Shown here: positions 24,072 through 35,923 of the stretch, piece after piece
Numbering within the stretch: position 1 is the first letter of the stretch
Layout: every line of letters starts with the position of its first letter
NCBI GenBank assembly: GCA_030549335.1
Contig: CM060194.1
Location: forward strand, 40,193,171 to 40,257,170
DNA from: Pontederia crassipes
Lineage: Eukaryota > Streptophyta > Magnoliopsida > Commelinales > Pontederiaceae
Length of the DNA stretch: 64,000 bases
Direction: 5' to 3'
Notes under the pieces: generated by a model
Database searches by the model: none
Seen by the model: only the letters and a program-made list of their open reading frames with translations
Told to the model about the DNA's origin: nothing
Made by a program: the position numbers and the translations under genes

Positions 24072-25590
24072 CTAGGTTTGGGAGTTATTATTATCGTTTC
24101 GGATGTTCGATCTAGACGTTCTCGGTCCATGGCCTCGTGGGGATGGATTCTGCGTCGGGATCAATCCTTGAATCACCTGTAATAGCGTAGCCAATTGTTG
24201 CGACACCTGCTGCGATATCTGTTGTGATAGCTGTGTTATATCTGGTGCAACAGATGAGTTCGGAGCAGATGGGCCGCCTGCATATCCTCCGCTCCTCATA
24301 GGTACTTGAGCGGCTGTGTCGAGGCCACGCAAGTATCCTCCTCGTGTCGTGCTGGCCACCTCCTCCCAAACAACAAGGCCCTCTATGAAATAAACAAATT
24401 ATACAATCATATTATATATAAATTATATATCAAAAAACACAAATTAAAAACATGGCATCCCTTCCAAGAAACATTACCTGGTAATTGAGTACTCGGATCA
24501 TCTCCGTACTTTTTAGCCATTTTCGCATTATACTCATCCTAAAAAATTTAAACATTGCGCATTTCAAAAATAGTGCACTAACGTCAACAACCAAATGAAC
24601 ATGTGATGAGACTTACCAGAAACTTATGAGCATTGAGCGTGATCAAGTCATTTGTCTTCCGACTCTTATGCATGGCCTCGTAGACCATGCGAAAGTTCAC
24701 GGGACCGTCCTCTTTCTCCTCCTACGATAAAGTTTCAAATTTTATAAAATAAGTATAAGTCAAAAGTTTGATAAATTAAATTTGTATGTAAATTATTATG
24801 CACCGCCGATGCTCGTCAAATCGCAACGACCCCCTGTGTGGATGTGGGCCTCGGACTTCGAAAGTCGGTTAATTCTTGCCTTTTCCGACTTCCTTTGCCA
24901 TCGTTCATCCGTCCTTTATGAACATCAAATACTTAGACTTTCAAAAACTATAAATTTAATAAAAAATAATTTAAAAGTAAACATACTTACTACTTTCTAC
25001 ATAATGACTCCCAAACCGAGCGAATAATATGTCTTGAGCATCTTTGTATCCCTGCTCCAAAGTGAGGCCGGCGGACGTGACGACCTTGCGAAACTTGTAT
25101 AATCAATTTCGGAGAAGTTTCGCAGTGACCTCCTCAAAAGCTCTCCGGATCATCCCTAAACTAAGATCCGGATGAAACTGATTTGCCACTTACAAAATAC
25201 GTTAAAACTTAGTAATTTTAAAATAATATAAACAAATTATATAACCCAAATAGAAGATCGTACCATAAAAGCTCGAAAGATGTCATCCCGCACTTGAATT
25301 GGGATATTTTTTTTAGGATCCTGCCTCTTTCGACAAGTGGAAAAGAATGAGAGCACTAACATTCCGCGCGGTACTAGTGGGTATGAAAGTGGTCCTACCA
25401 ATTACAAAGAAAAATTAATTTTCAATGATAACCAAAACTCTAGCAAAATTTGTATAACTTATTTAACTTACGGTCGAGCAATATTATTCACGGTGACCAC
25501 CACATTATCGTGTAATCCATCTTCATCACTCAAAGAGAAATCATCATCTGGTACAGCTGGGGCAGACTGAGAAGGTCTGACGTCATCACT
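24072..25590 (-). pseudogene. CACTA second gene, TNPA-like (plant En/Spm transposase-associated)
   Basis: Minus-strand exon-like blocks: FRKVVTSAGLTLEQGYKDAQ DILFAR (about 25.1 kb), DGPVNFRMVYEAMHKSRKTN DLITLNAHKF (about 24.7 kb), and a C-terminal block (24,359-24,072) with SVAPDITQLSQQISQQVSQQ. The pattern of an 'EAMHKSRKT...NAHKFL' segment followed by a Q-rich helix is usual for the second protein of plant CACTA elements. Introns are probable between blocks, with in-frame stops. It would bind subterminal repeats; no intact frame remains. Confidence 0.6.
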
Positions 25591-25599
25591 CTTCATCAC

Positions 25600-28343
25600 T
25601 CGAAGCGGAAAGAATTCTCACTTCACATTTCAATCAATCGGTAGCTCATCGTTTAAAACTAACGGATTGATTTATCGTTGTAATTCTTCGAATTTCCTGA
25701 ATTCATAATTGTCAATTAATAAAATCATATAGCAATAATTAACTTTAAATTATATAACATATTAAGACAAACTGTCTTACTCAAGATACAGCGTCACTTC
25801 GCTACAATTTGCAAGGACATAATTCTCAACGGCAGTGAAATCTCTGTCATTGAAGACAATTTTGCATCATGTACCAAAAAACCGACAAGGGTACTTGAAG
25901 ATGGAATAGAATATTCATGTTAACTTCTCTTTCACCACCATCATCGTTTGTTGGAACTTGGGTGTGTCGTGATTGTATATGTGGCTCAGAGTATTTTGAA
26001 ATAAAGTTTGACACATCCTCAATGAAATATGCTTCACATATCGAACTTTCAATTTTTTACCTTATTCTTCGCCTTCCTTTTCAAATATAACATCCACATT
26101 TCGAAAGGATACATCTATCGATATTGAATCGGACCCACAACTTTTGTTTCATATGGTAGATGTACAATCAAGTGCTCCATCATATCAAAGAAAGAAGGTG
26201 GAAATATCTTCTCAACCTTACACACGGTAATCACAATAAAAGCCTCTAACCGAGAGATGTCTTCTTTCCGAATAATGGATGCACAAAGCTCTTTAAAGAA
26301 CATAGATAATTCTGTTAAAACCTTCCAGATGGCCTTTGGCAAAAGTTCTTTAAAAGTAATTGGAAGCAACATTTGTATAAAAATATGACAATCATGACTC
26401 TTCATCTCATGTATCCTTCCATTGTCCAAGTTAAGACAACGAGATATGTTTAATACATGTCTGTCGGGGAATTTCAATTGCTTGACCCACTCGAAAACCA
26501 CTTTTCTTTGATCATTGGTCAAGACATAAGCAACTTTTGACTTTTTGCATTTACCATTTTGAAGATGAATGATATCTAACTCTGGTTCGTTGCATATTAA
26601 TTTCATGTCTTTGCGAGCTTATATGCTATATTTTGTTCTTCCTTTAACATCCATAATAGTGTTGAAGATGTTGTCAAATATGTTCTTATCGACATGCATG
26701 ACGTTCAAGTTATGACATACCAAGTTTGAAGACCAATAAGGAAACTCCCAAAAAATAGTTCTTTTCTCTCAATTATGTTCACTTCCAAACCCAATTTTCT
26801 TGTAACTACTGCCCTTCAATCCGAATGAGACTTCACTATGATTGTTTACTTGTTATAACAATTCTTGTCCCGTCAAATGATTTGGAGACAAAGTGTTCTC
26901 GGATGTATTTTTTTTAAATGAGTTTTGATCGCGACACATTGAATTCTTCAATGGAAAAAGCATCCTATGACAATGAAACCAGCAAACTTTCATACAATTT
27001 TTTAAATAAAATGATTTTATATTCTTTCCACATATGGGACAAGCAAGTTTACCTTTTGTGCTCCAACAACTTAATATTTCATATGCTGAAAAATCACTTA
27101 TGGTCCACATTAATGCAGCTCTCATAATGAAATTTTACGTTTTAGATTTGTCATAGGTAATCATGACATCCTCCCAAAACATCTTGAGTTCATCAATCAG
27201 GTTTTAAGTAAACATCTAAACTTTTCCTAGGAGATTGATGACCCGGGATTATACAGATAAGCAATATGTTCTCTCATCTCATACATATGCTTGGAGGCAA
27301 ATTATAAAGTGTAACAAAAACCGACCAACATGAATAGACAGTACTTGATAATCCAAATGGGCAAAGTCCTAATCCAACATTGCGTGATTCTGTAAAAAAC
27401 TCGAACGAAGTGCATCAAATCATTTCCATGCCTCCGCATCCGAAGGATGTGTAATTGAATTTCGATCATCATGTGACTCTTCTCTATGCCACTTCATAAA
27501 TGATGCAGTTTGTTTAGAAAGAAATAGTTATTGTAATCTTAGAACAATAGGAAAGTATCTAAATATTATATTTGTCACATTTTTTTTGCACTTTGGGAAT
27601 TCTTTTTCGGATTGTATTTGGGCTCGCCATAAATAGAACAACTCATAAGTGAGTTATTTTCCTTGTAGTATAACATGCAATGGTTGCGACATGCATCAAT
27701 ATTCTGATATTCCAATCCTTAATCTCTCATCAATCTTTTGCACTTGTAAAAATATTCCGGTAATTTTTCTGAAGCTGGAAGCATACTCTTAATAATGATA
27801 ATCATTCGATCAAAATAACTTTCGCTCATATTAGATTTTGATTTCAAGTTCATTAGTTGTGCCACTGTAGAAAGTGTAGTTTGTTTCACGCATTCATCCC
27901 ATAAAGATTCATCTTCTTCTTCGAGAAGATTATAAAACTTAGAAGCCGAAGAATTCGGATCTTCTTCAATCAATGTTTTGCCAACTTGTTCTCCTAACAT
28001 TGCATCTTGTATCATGTCCCTGTACGAATTGCTCGAGTCACCCACATTGATATCTACATTAGTTGTCTCTTTAGCCTATCTTTCTTCGCCATGAAAGAAC
28101 CAATTTGTGTATGTTAGTAAAAAACCGTTGTAATATAAATCCTTCTGCGCATCATATCTTACTTTCTACTGATAACATTTGCACTTCCGGCATGGACATA
28201 AGATTTCGCCATATGAAGAAGCAACACCTTCATTTTGATATGCCACATTAATGAATTCATCAACACCATCATTATATTCTTCAGTTATAACGCCACGTTT
28301 ATCCTTACAACGACAAATTCAACTTCGATCTAGCTTTGTCATT
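25600..28343 (-). pseudogene. TNP2-like CACTA transposase, multiply interrupted
   Basis: It starts at an ATG at about 28,343 (MTKLDRS), where the conserved W after RS is a stop (TGG to TGA). A transposase-associated domain follows with EYNDGVDEFINVAYQNEGVA and EILCPCRKCKC. The next block is 28,045-27,719. The catalytic-region block RAALMWTISDFSAYEILSCW STKGKLACPIC lies at 27,125-26,853. The DUF4218-type block at 26,606-26,115 has SHDCHIFIQMLLPITFKELL and ends PYETKVVGPIQYR. A DUF4216-like tail (FNDRDFTAVENYVLANCSEV) lies near 25.83 kb. Several stops sit between and within blocks. Domain order is normal, so it decayed in place. Confidence 0.8.
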
Positions 28344-28384
28344 TCTGTAACGGACAACATTAAGCCATATGTCAGTAAATTTGT

Positions 28385-28441
28385 GTACTTGAAACATGTG
28401 ATTTTGAAGTTACGAAGTTCAAAATCACATGTTTCAAGTAC
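28385..28441. repeat. Perfect inverted repeat (24-bp arms, 9-bp spacer)
   Basis: Arm 1 is 28,385-28,408 and arm 2 is 28,418-28,441, exact reverse complements around GTTACGAAG. It lies just upstream of the TNP2 start on the minus strand and would form a strong hairpin in DNA or RNA. Confidence 0.9.
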
Positions 28442-28794
28442 TTCATCGTCATTTCATAATCTCATTTTATTACCGAGAATGTGGATGTACATCCTTAGTA
28501 AAATTTATGAGAACATGATCAAAAAGAATAGTTTCAAGTCCTTAGATTAAAAAATAGTAAATTAACTAGTCCTTAGATTAATTTCAAGTAATTAACTTAA
28601 CATGCATTAGATTAACTTAACTAGTAATTAAGTTAACATGCACAAGTAATTCACTAGTAACTAACTTAACAGCACTAGTTTCAAGTAATTAAGTAGTATT
28701 TAACTTAACATGCATTAATAACTAACTTAACAGTACTAGTTTCAAGTAATTAAGTAGTATTTAACTTAACATGCATTAGTAATTAACTTAACAT

Positions 28795-29330
28795 TGATGG
28801 TGGCGGACTCGTACCTTCTTAACTAGAGAAGAATGGTGGCAAACGACGGAGGAGGGTAAGCGGTGGAGGAAGGCGGTGGGCGATGGCCGGCACCAGATGA
28901 AGGAGCACAGTCGACGGGCGGAGGAGGGGAGGAAGTGGAGGGCGACGGAGGTGGAGGAGGCAGAAGGCGACGGAGGAAGCATAGGAGGCAAAAGGCGTCG
29001 GAGGAGGCGGAGGAGGCATAGGAGGCGGAGTGCGGCGGAGGCGGAAGGCGGCGGAGGCGGATGGGCGGCGGTGGAGGCGAATGGTGACAGAGGAAGCGGA
29101 GGAAGCAGAGGCATATGGAGGCGGCGAAGATCAGCGCAGGATGAATCAAAGGAAAATGCAGGCGGAGAGGACGAGTTCGATGAGGACGGGGTCGGGGTCG
29201 GGCTTCGGGCGTCAGAGCAGCGGGCGGAGACGGCGCAGGCGTCGGAGCAGCGGGCGTCGACCGTCGGGCGTCGACCGTCGGGCGTCGTCGGGCGTGGTGA
29301 AAATGGCGAGCGGTAATAGTAAATAGTGAA
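28795..29330. repeat. GC-rich GGAGGCGGAGG minisatellite inside the CACTA element
   Basis: An abrupt GC-rich island of irregular GGAGGCGGAGGC/GGCGGAGGCGG repeats, then a tandem GTCGGGCGTCGACC run at 29,245-29,290. It lies in the 5' region of the transposase gene and may be its promoter or leader. The proline-rich (minus) and RR-rich (plus) open frames it generates are composition artefacts. Confidence 0.7.
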
Positions 29331-29359
29331 AACGCAGAAGAGGAGTTAGAGATTTAAGT

Positions 29360-30600
29360 TAAGTGTTTAGCGCCTCACCTAGACGCGACGCTACGCAAGC
29401 GCCAACATTGAGATGCTATCTCGTGGCTGTAGGGATGCTATATCGAATTTTCTTCCTAATTTAACATTATATGTGCAACATTAAGTGATAATAATATGTA
29501 TATGTGCACGAGTTATATATGTATATTTATATGTCAATATGTGCCCGATTAAATGAGGGTAATAAAAAGTCGACTAATGCGGCGCTATAGAGAGGCTAAT
29601 GCGTCGCTAAGAAAATGTAACGACACAATAATGTCTACACTGACCTAGTGTCTCAGCAGTGAGACGTCAGGGCGACGCTAAACATTTTTCTATACTCTAA
29701 TTTTCTATTATATGTATGTAATTTTCTTTATCAAGATAATGTCTCATCACATTGTGCCACATTTCAGTAGTTTTGTTTCCTTCCCACAATCTAAAAATTA
29801 TGGAATGCATATATAATTATTCATGTATGTATATAAAATTATAAGTCAATATGTATATGTGTATATAACAAAATTGTGTGTGTGTATGTATATATGTGTG
29901 TGTGTAATATATGCATATGTATATGTCTACATGTGAGAGATTAAGTCACAACAATGTATTTATCTATATGTATTATAAGTATATATGTGTATGTATATGT
30001 CTATATATGTACGAGACATATATAGATAATGTGTATATGTATATGTATTCCAAGTATTATATATGTATGTATATATTTATATGTGCGAGATTAAGTGATA
30101 ATAATATGTATATGTGTACTTATTATATATAAGTATATATATATATTTATATGTTTATATGTGCCCGATTAAGTGAGTGTGATAAAAAGTCGGCTACTGC
30201 GGCGCAATACAGACGCTATTGAGTCGCTAAAGTGTATTAGCGACACAACAGCGTCGAAGTAGCATCTCACTCGTTTAGCGTCTCACTAAGGCGACGTTAG
30301 TGAGACGCCAATAGTGTCTCCCTAGCGTCGACCAAGATTGCGACTCTAGTATGGCGCTAGGTAGATGCTATTGTGCCTCCACGGAGACGTTAAAATGAGA
30401 TAATTTCTAGCGAACCATGTCTCTTAATTCAACCATCATAATTTTATAATTAAGAATATCAAATAATATATGTATAATTAAGACGTTATTGGGAGGCAAG
30501 TAGCGTCTCTTACTTGGGACTCAACTGAGATGCCATAACGATGCTAGTGGTGTCGATTTAGCGTCACTATGTTTCGAGACACTATTTGACGTCGCTAATC
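29360..30600. repeat. CACTA subterminal repeats (5' side) with TA-rich interruption
   Basis: GCGACGCTA/TAGCGTC motifs at 29,375-29,460, 29,575-29,690 and densely at 30,185-30,600, separated by a TATATGTG-type low-complexity stretch (29,700-30,160) that produces the frame at 29,911-30,132. Confidence 0.7.
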
Positions 30601-30618
30601 GCCAATTTTCTTGTAGTG

Positions 30619-31210
30619 TAGATTCACAAGAAACACAACATCCATATTCAGATAAAAAAAATTTCATTGAAATAACAGTGGAGTTCAACAAAGTAAAATC
30701 AACAGAGAATGACTACTCCATTGCTAGAGAGTTAAACATCATAATGCAAAAATTAGAGTACAAAAGATTTGCAAGAAAATAGAATTCTAAAATATGACTC
30801 TAAACAAAGTAGATACAAGACTCTACAAAAGTGGATATTTTCCCTCTCAGATCTGATGCATCTATGGTTTGGAAAATGGTCTTTCTATAGCCGCCGGTCA
30901 TAAAAAATTTGGAGCTCAACATGGACCATGTCATTAATGACATGGGCCATGTTAAATAATATTGTGATTACACGGCGTGACTAATCCTCCGATATAACTA
31001 GCACGGATCATGTCATTAATGACACGTACCATGTTGTCTTCTAAAATCGCAAGAAGAATCTTCACATTATTATCGGACACGGCCCATGTTGATAAGAAAC
31101 AGTCCATTTTGATCAGCGCATGACAAAATTCCCCGTGTCATGTTGGTGCTGACGCGACTTGGATAAATACGGCCCGTGTCATATGGACGTAGGCCGTTTT
31201 CTTCTCCTAC
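30619..31210. mobile_element. Athila-like LTR remnant, right part, with ACGGGCC(A/G)TGT palindromes
   Basis: Continues the sequence broken by the CACTA element. It contains an exact 18-bp palindrome CATGTCATTAATGACATG at 30,927-30,944 and a near copy at 31,009-31,026, plus several ACGGCCCATGTT/GACACGTACC-type words. Such GGGCC-centred palindromes are common in Athila-group LTRs. No coding content. Confidence 0.4.
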
Positions 31211-32706
31211 AAAGTAGATCAGCTAAAAAAATCACATAATTTAAAGGAAAAGAATATTTTCAAAAAAATATTAGAAAATTGATGCATGCTCATTTAATTT
31301 TAACTTATTAAAGTACAATATAATATATAGAATTGAGCATGCATCACTCAAACTCATAACTTTTATTGTACGTAGCCTATCAAGGTGATTTCACTTGGAT
31401 CAGAAAGATGACTTTAATATATTTAAGACAATAAGTGTTTAAATTATCATAGTATTTATAATTTGGACTACTCATCACAAAAAATAGAAAGGGCGCCTCG
31501 AAATAATGGATTCATAACTTTTCATATACAAATCTAATTAACCTGATTCCAGAGCTTATAGAAAGTAGACTCAATTAGGTTTCAATACTAAATTTCATAA
31601 TTTTTTAAGAACTCTAAGATGTCGAGATCATGTTGACAACTTTCGAATGTAGTATGATGTCTAGCAAAGATAAAACTTCATTTAGGTGAACTAGGATTTG
31701 ATCCACACCAAAAGAACATAGGCATAGAATCACAAATAGAACATGGAGGCTCAGAAGAACAGTTCATTTGAATTTTATGGGGATAATTCATTGGAAAGGA
31801 GTAATCAACTTATCATATAGTTGGAACTTTTGCATTGATGTTGATTTCCTTAATTCTCCACTTTGGTGTTCCTCCTTTTAGCTATTAGCTTTGGATGGTT
31901 CGTGAGTTTTGAGTTGGGAATGAGGGAATGGAAAACTTAATGGATAAGGCTCTTCTATGGATCGAATCGATCTCAAGTCGGTTGTAAGAAGAGATCCCCA
32001 TAATACTCTTAAAGTTCATATTATTTACATCTCATGTCATTTAAGTAAATGGTTTGTCATCTTCCAGTATTTATTCATTTACTTAACACATTACATGTAA
32101 ATAAGAAATTACTCCTATTTGGATTCAAACAAAATATTTTTAAAAATAAATTCCCAAAGAATCAAAATCTATTTTTTTTGTCTGAAGAACAAAATTCATG
32201 ATTTTACATAATTTCTGATTTTGCAGTATCATTAAACCTAATTAACACTCCTCTTAAGAAAATATTAAAAATCATATTTAACATACTTTCATGTATATGA
32301 ATAATTATCGGGACTTTAATTTTTCAAATTCTAATATCTTCAAAACTCATTTTCTTTTGTCCTTAGTCATTTATCATCAATTTTAGGTGTTGAAATCTAT
32401 GGATTTGATGCACATATACTAACAAACTTATCATAATACATTTTAATCATATAATATATGATTAATTTATATAATCTTACGTGAATCAAATCATGGATAT
32501 TACAAATTTAAATAAATAATATTTCCTTTCTAAAAAATATGTACAAGTAAATTAGTTAAATTGATATATAAGTGAATTGGCGATGGCAAGGCATCAAAAC
32601 CTAGTAATCTAATTTATTACTAAGTAGGAGTTAGAACACAATTAATATATAAATAATCTAATTTGTTTAGAAGTATGATTATTTGATTAAAATAATTATG
32701 AGCATG
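31211..32706. other. AT-rich DNA, no gene seen
   Basis: One 13-bp perfect inverted repeat (TGATGCATGCTCA at 31,280-31,292 and its complement at 31,334-31,346, 41-bp spacer) could mark a very small AT-rich element. Nothing else recognised. Confidence 0.4.
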
Positions 32707-33300
32707 CAAAAATTAATTTAATTAAGTATACTTCTTTTAATTACAAAATAATTAAAAATAAATAATTTCATTTGAGTCAAATTAAGATTAATAGTTTTAT
32801 CAATTTTTGTATGATTAAAATAAATAGTAATTTATTTCTAAAAATAATGTGCCAGGAAATAATAATTACTTTTAGAAAAATAATTTGTTCTTTTCCAAAT
32901 TTAAAAATAATTTAAAATAATGATTTCAATTTGAGTCAAATTTGATTTTAAAATAATAATTTAAATAAATAATACTCCCTTTCCATATGTACAAGCAAAT
33001 AATAATTCCTTTTTAAAATATAATTTGTTATTTTTTAATTAAAAATAATTTAAAATTACTAATTTAATTTGAGTGAAATTAAGATTAATTCTTTCTTTTA
33101 TCAATTTGAGTATGACTAAAATAAATAATATTTTCTTTCTAAAAGACAATGTTCATGTAAATAACAATTACTTTTTAAAAGATAATTTGTTATTTTCATA
33201 ATTAAAAAATGACCCTTTTTATTTGAGTCAATTTAATATTAATCTTTCCTTTTATCAATTTGAGTATGATTAAAATAAATAAGCTTCCCTTTCTCAAAGG
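32707..33300. repeat. AT-rich tandem array, about 160-bp unit (about 4 copies)
   Basis: Repeat starts (ATTTGAGTCAAATTAAGATT variants) lie near 32,765, 32,925, 33,065 and 33,225. The array is led in by AATTTAATTAAGTATACTTC, which also leads into the sister array at 20,968. Units are diverged. Confidence 0.7.
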
Positions 33301-33914
33301 TAATGCACAAAATATAATAGAGTAAATAATATGTTCTAAAAAAATAATGTATTAGCTTAAGTATTAAATAAATAATATTTCCTTTCCTAAAGGAAATGTA
33401 CAAGTGTAACAAAAAAATAATATTTCATTTTAAATTATTTTATAATAGTTTGTTACATATGTAAAAGCAGAGGTAGAAAGTGCCACGTGTAGAACTATTA
33501 TAAATTGAATGAATAAAAGTATAATATTTTAATTATACAATCATGAATACTATAAAGCTAGTTATTAAATATATATAACTTCATTTATTTATATTTATAT
33601 ATTCTATATTTGTAATTATAAATAGATAGACTTTCAGTTTCATTTGCATACTTATGCTTTTTTCTTAAGGAAAAAAGTTCATGTGAACTTATAATTATAA
33701 GTTTGTGCATGATAAAATATATTTATATATAATTTCTCTTCATCTAATATAAATTATATATTATAAATTTTTTTATAAGGAAAGACTAAAATCTTATAAA
33801 GTTCAAGTTAAAGACATACATTTCATACTCTAATGATAATGTCTATTGATGATTAATATAAGTATTATAAATTTTTTTAATATATAGGATACAAATAAAT
33901 AGATATGTACACAT
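33301..33914. other. AT-rich DNA, no gene seen
   Basis: Low-complexity AT-rich sequence; no open frame of interest. Confidence 0.5.
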
Positions 33915-33961
33915 ATATATATATATATATTTCTCTCTCTCACACACACACCCTCTCTCTC

Positions 33962-34040
<79 letters not shown>

Positions 34041-34058
34041 TCTCTCCCTCCCTCTCTC

Positions 34059-34105
<47 letters not shown>

Positions 34106-34133
34106 GTGTACACTCTCTCCCTCTCCCCCCCCC

Positions 34134-34200
<67 letters not shown>

Positions 34201-34285
34201 CACTCTCCCTCTCCCCCCCCCCCCCTCAATATATAACTCTCTCTCTCTATATATATACACTCTCTCTCTTCTCTATCTCTCTCCT
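33915..34285. repeat. Compound microsatellites (TA)n, (CT)n, (CA)n, C-runs
   Basis: Alternating blocks of TATATA and CTCTCT with two runs of nine or more C, repeated about four times as CT block, TA block, TGTACACTCTC. Higher-order repetition suggests duplication of a whole compound block. Open frames rich in Y/I/S/L here are artefacts. Confidence 0.95.
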
Positions 34286-35086
34286 AAAATTAAGACCCGT
34301 CCCAAAAAATCATAAAAGCCCCTGGGCTTATTTCTTATTTATATAATTAATACATATGCTGTCAATTCTTTTATTATAAATATAATATTTTTTGTATAAA
34401 ATTTCATACTTTTCTATTACATTATCAAACTCTAATTTAATAACTTTAAAATTTTAATGGTGTATTATATTTTATATTTTAATTCGTTATAGATATTTTT
34501 AAAATTTTATTTATATAAAAGTAAAACTTGATGATTTTTAATTTTTTAAAATAATTTTAAAACGATTTTATTATTTTAAAACTCGACTCAAAAAATAATG
34601 ATTAATTTTTTTTAACAAAAAATCCGACCAGATCAGAATTTAAAAGCGGTATGGACCTCAAACCCTATAATGAATCAACTTTAAAAGCAAAGGGATGTGA
34701 CCCCAATCCCTATAATACATAAATTCAAACAATGAAAATGATGATATACTTCAAATCATTTAAAAGCAAACGAATATAAAATGGGCCGAAGGCCTAGTAA
34801 GTAAAACATTTGATATGGGCTTTGGCGGGAGGCCCGCACGAACGAGTTCTGCAAAGTAAGCAGCGTCTACGTTCGGCCAGCCTATCAACCCTCCATAAAT
34901 TATTGCGCAACAAATTGATTTAGCGCGGCGGGCAGCTCCCACCACCCGCTTTGTTTTCCTTACTCATTAGTTTAAGGCAAATTCTTCAGTCGGGCCTTCG
35001 GTCTAATTTATGGACACTGCGCCCCTCCCCACTTCTTAGAAAAACACATGTGGGACTATTATCTCGCCTCTTGTTTACTCCCTTCT
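34286..35086. other. Intergenic DNA upstream of the transporter pseudogene
   Basis: No gene seen. The stretch 34,990-35,065 ending AACACATGTGGGACTATT resembles 36,890-36,967, so it is duplicated repeat sequence rather than a private promoter. Confidence 0.5.
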
Positions 35087-35923
35087 TGTCGTCTCGGAAT
35101 CTCCGAGGTGGCTGGCTGTCAAGGGAAGAACGGCAGAGGCCATGAAAGTCCTCAAGAAGTTAGCCAAGGGTAACGGGAGGAGGCTTCCTGAGAATTTGAC
35201 GATCGCCAACGCCGATGATATCAAAACCAACGGGGCTGCCGCAGCATCCGGCAGCTTGTGGTCAGTAAAACGGGCAGCAAAAAGAATGGCCACCCTCATG
35301 GCCGCCGGCTTTGGCGTCGGCTTTGTCTACTACGGCCTTCAGCTCAATGTCGAGAACCTAAACTTCAATCTCTACTTCGCCGTGGCCATGAACGCACTCA
35401 TGGAGATCCCCGCCGTCTTCCTAGGCAGCGTTTTCCTGAGCCTGGTCAACCGCCGCGTGCTCTTCTCGTCGTCTGCGTGCCGGCGGGCGTTGCGAGCATA
35501 CTGTGCATCCTGTTCTCCAAGAGGACGAAGATGTCCAAGGGCAGCTGGCCGCAGCTGACTTTGGAGGCCTTCGGCTTCATGTCGGCGTCCATGGCGTTCG
35601 ACGTCCTATACGTATACAGTGTCGAACTGTTCCCGACGAACGTGAGGAACTTTGCGGTTTCCATGCTGCGGCAGTCGCTGATGGTGGGCGCGGCCATCGC
35701 GCCCCTTCTGGTGGTCCTGGGACGCCTGAGCCCAGCCATGTCGTTCCTCGTATTCGGGCTGCTCTCCGTGCTTAGCGGCACGGTGACGCTGTGGCTGCCG
35801 GAGACCAAGAACGCCCCCCTGTACGAGACATTGGAGCAGAAGGAAGAGAAAATCGGGTTCTGGCCAAATCAGGGTGGCACAGGACGACGCAGTAGTGCAC
35901 TTCGAATTCCATCGTGTGCTTAG
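35087..35923 (+). pseudogene. Organic cation/carnitine transporter (OCT-type MFS), C-terminal half with frameshift
   Basis: Homology begins near 35,089 with VSESPRWLAVKGRTAEAMKV, the conserved end of TM6 and start of the central loop of plant OCT4-like proteins. It continues LKKLAKGNGRRLPENL, then TM7-8 ([20 protein letters not shown] and [20 protein letters not shown]). Between about 35,455 and 35,475 the frame shifts. The other frame carries [16 protein letters not shown], then [40 protein letters not shown] and [19 protein letters not shown] to a stop at 35,923. The family is normally about 500-530 aa with 12 membrane segments; here the first half, including the substrate-binding N-terminal bundle, is absent. 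An AATAAA lies at about 35,945. GC content is far above its surroundings. It is a truncated, frameshifted copy; the shift could also be an assembly error. Confidence 0.8.

Larger units (their letters stand above)
23372..30618 (-). mobile_element. CACTA (En/Spm) DNA transposon, degenerate but with both ends
   Basis: The right terminus read inward is CACTACAAGAAAATTGGCGA. The left terminus is CATTACAAGAATATCAAAGA, 11 of the first 13 bases matching. The adjoining trinucleotides are TAA (left) and TAG (right), consistent with a 3-bp target duplication with one change. Subterminal regions are packed with TAGCGACGCTA/TAGCGTC motifs in both orientations. The interior carries a TNP2 transposase pseudogene followed by a TNPA-like region, both on the minus strand, so the 5' end is on the right. 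Length is about 7.2 kb, a normal autonomous size, but the coding regions are dead. Confidence 0.88.

Noticed and set aside
28788..29316. Overlapping proline-rich (minus) and arginine/glycine-rich (plus) open frames
   Set aside because: They arise in several frames at once from the GGAGGCGGAGG repeat; no domain or codon pattern supports a protein.
33843..34346. Open frames rich in Y/I/S/L or R/E over the CT/TA microsatellites
   Set aside because: Pure dinucleotide-repeat translations.
35446..35808. Minus-strand and alternative plus-strand frames over the OCT fragment
   Set aside because: Shadows of a GC-rich coding region; only the two plus frames joined by the slip match the transporter family.
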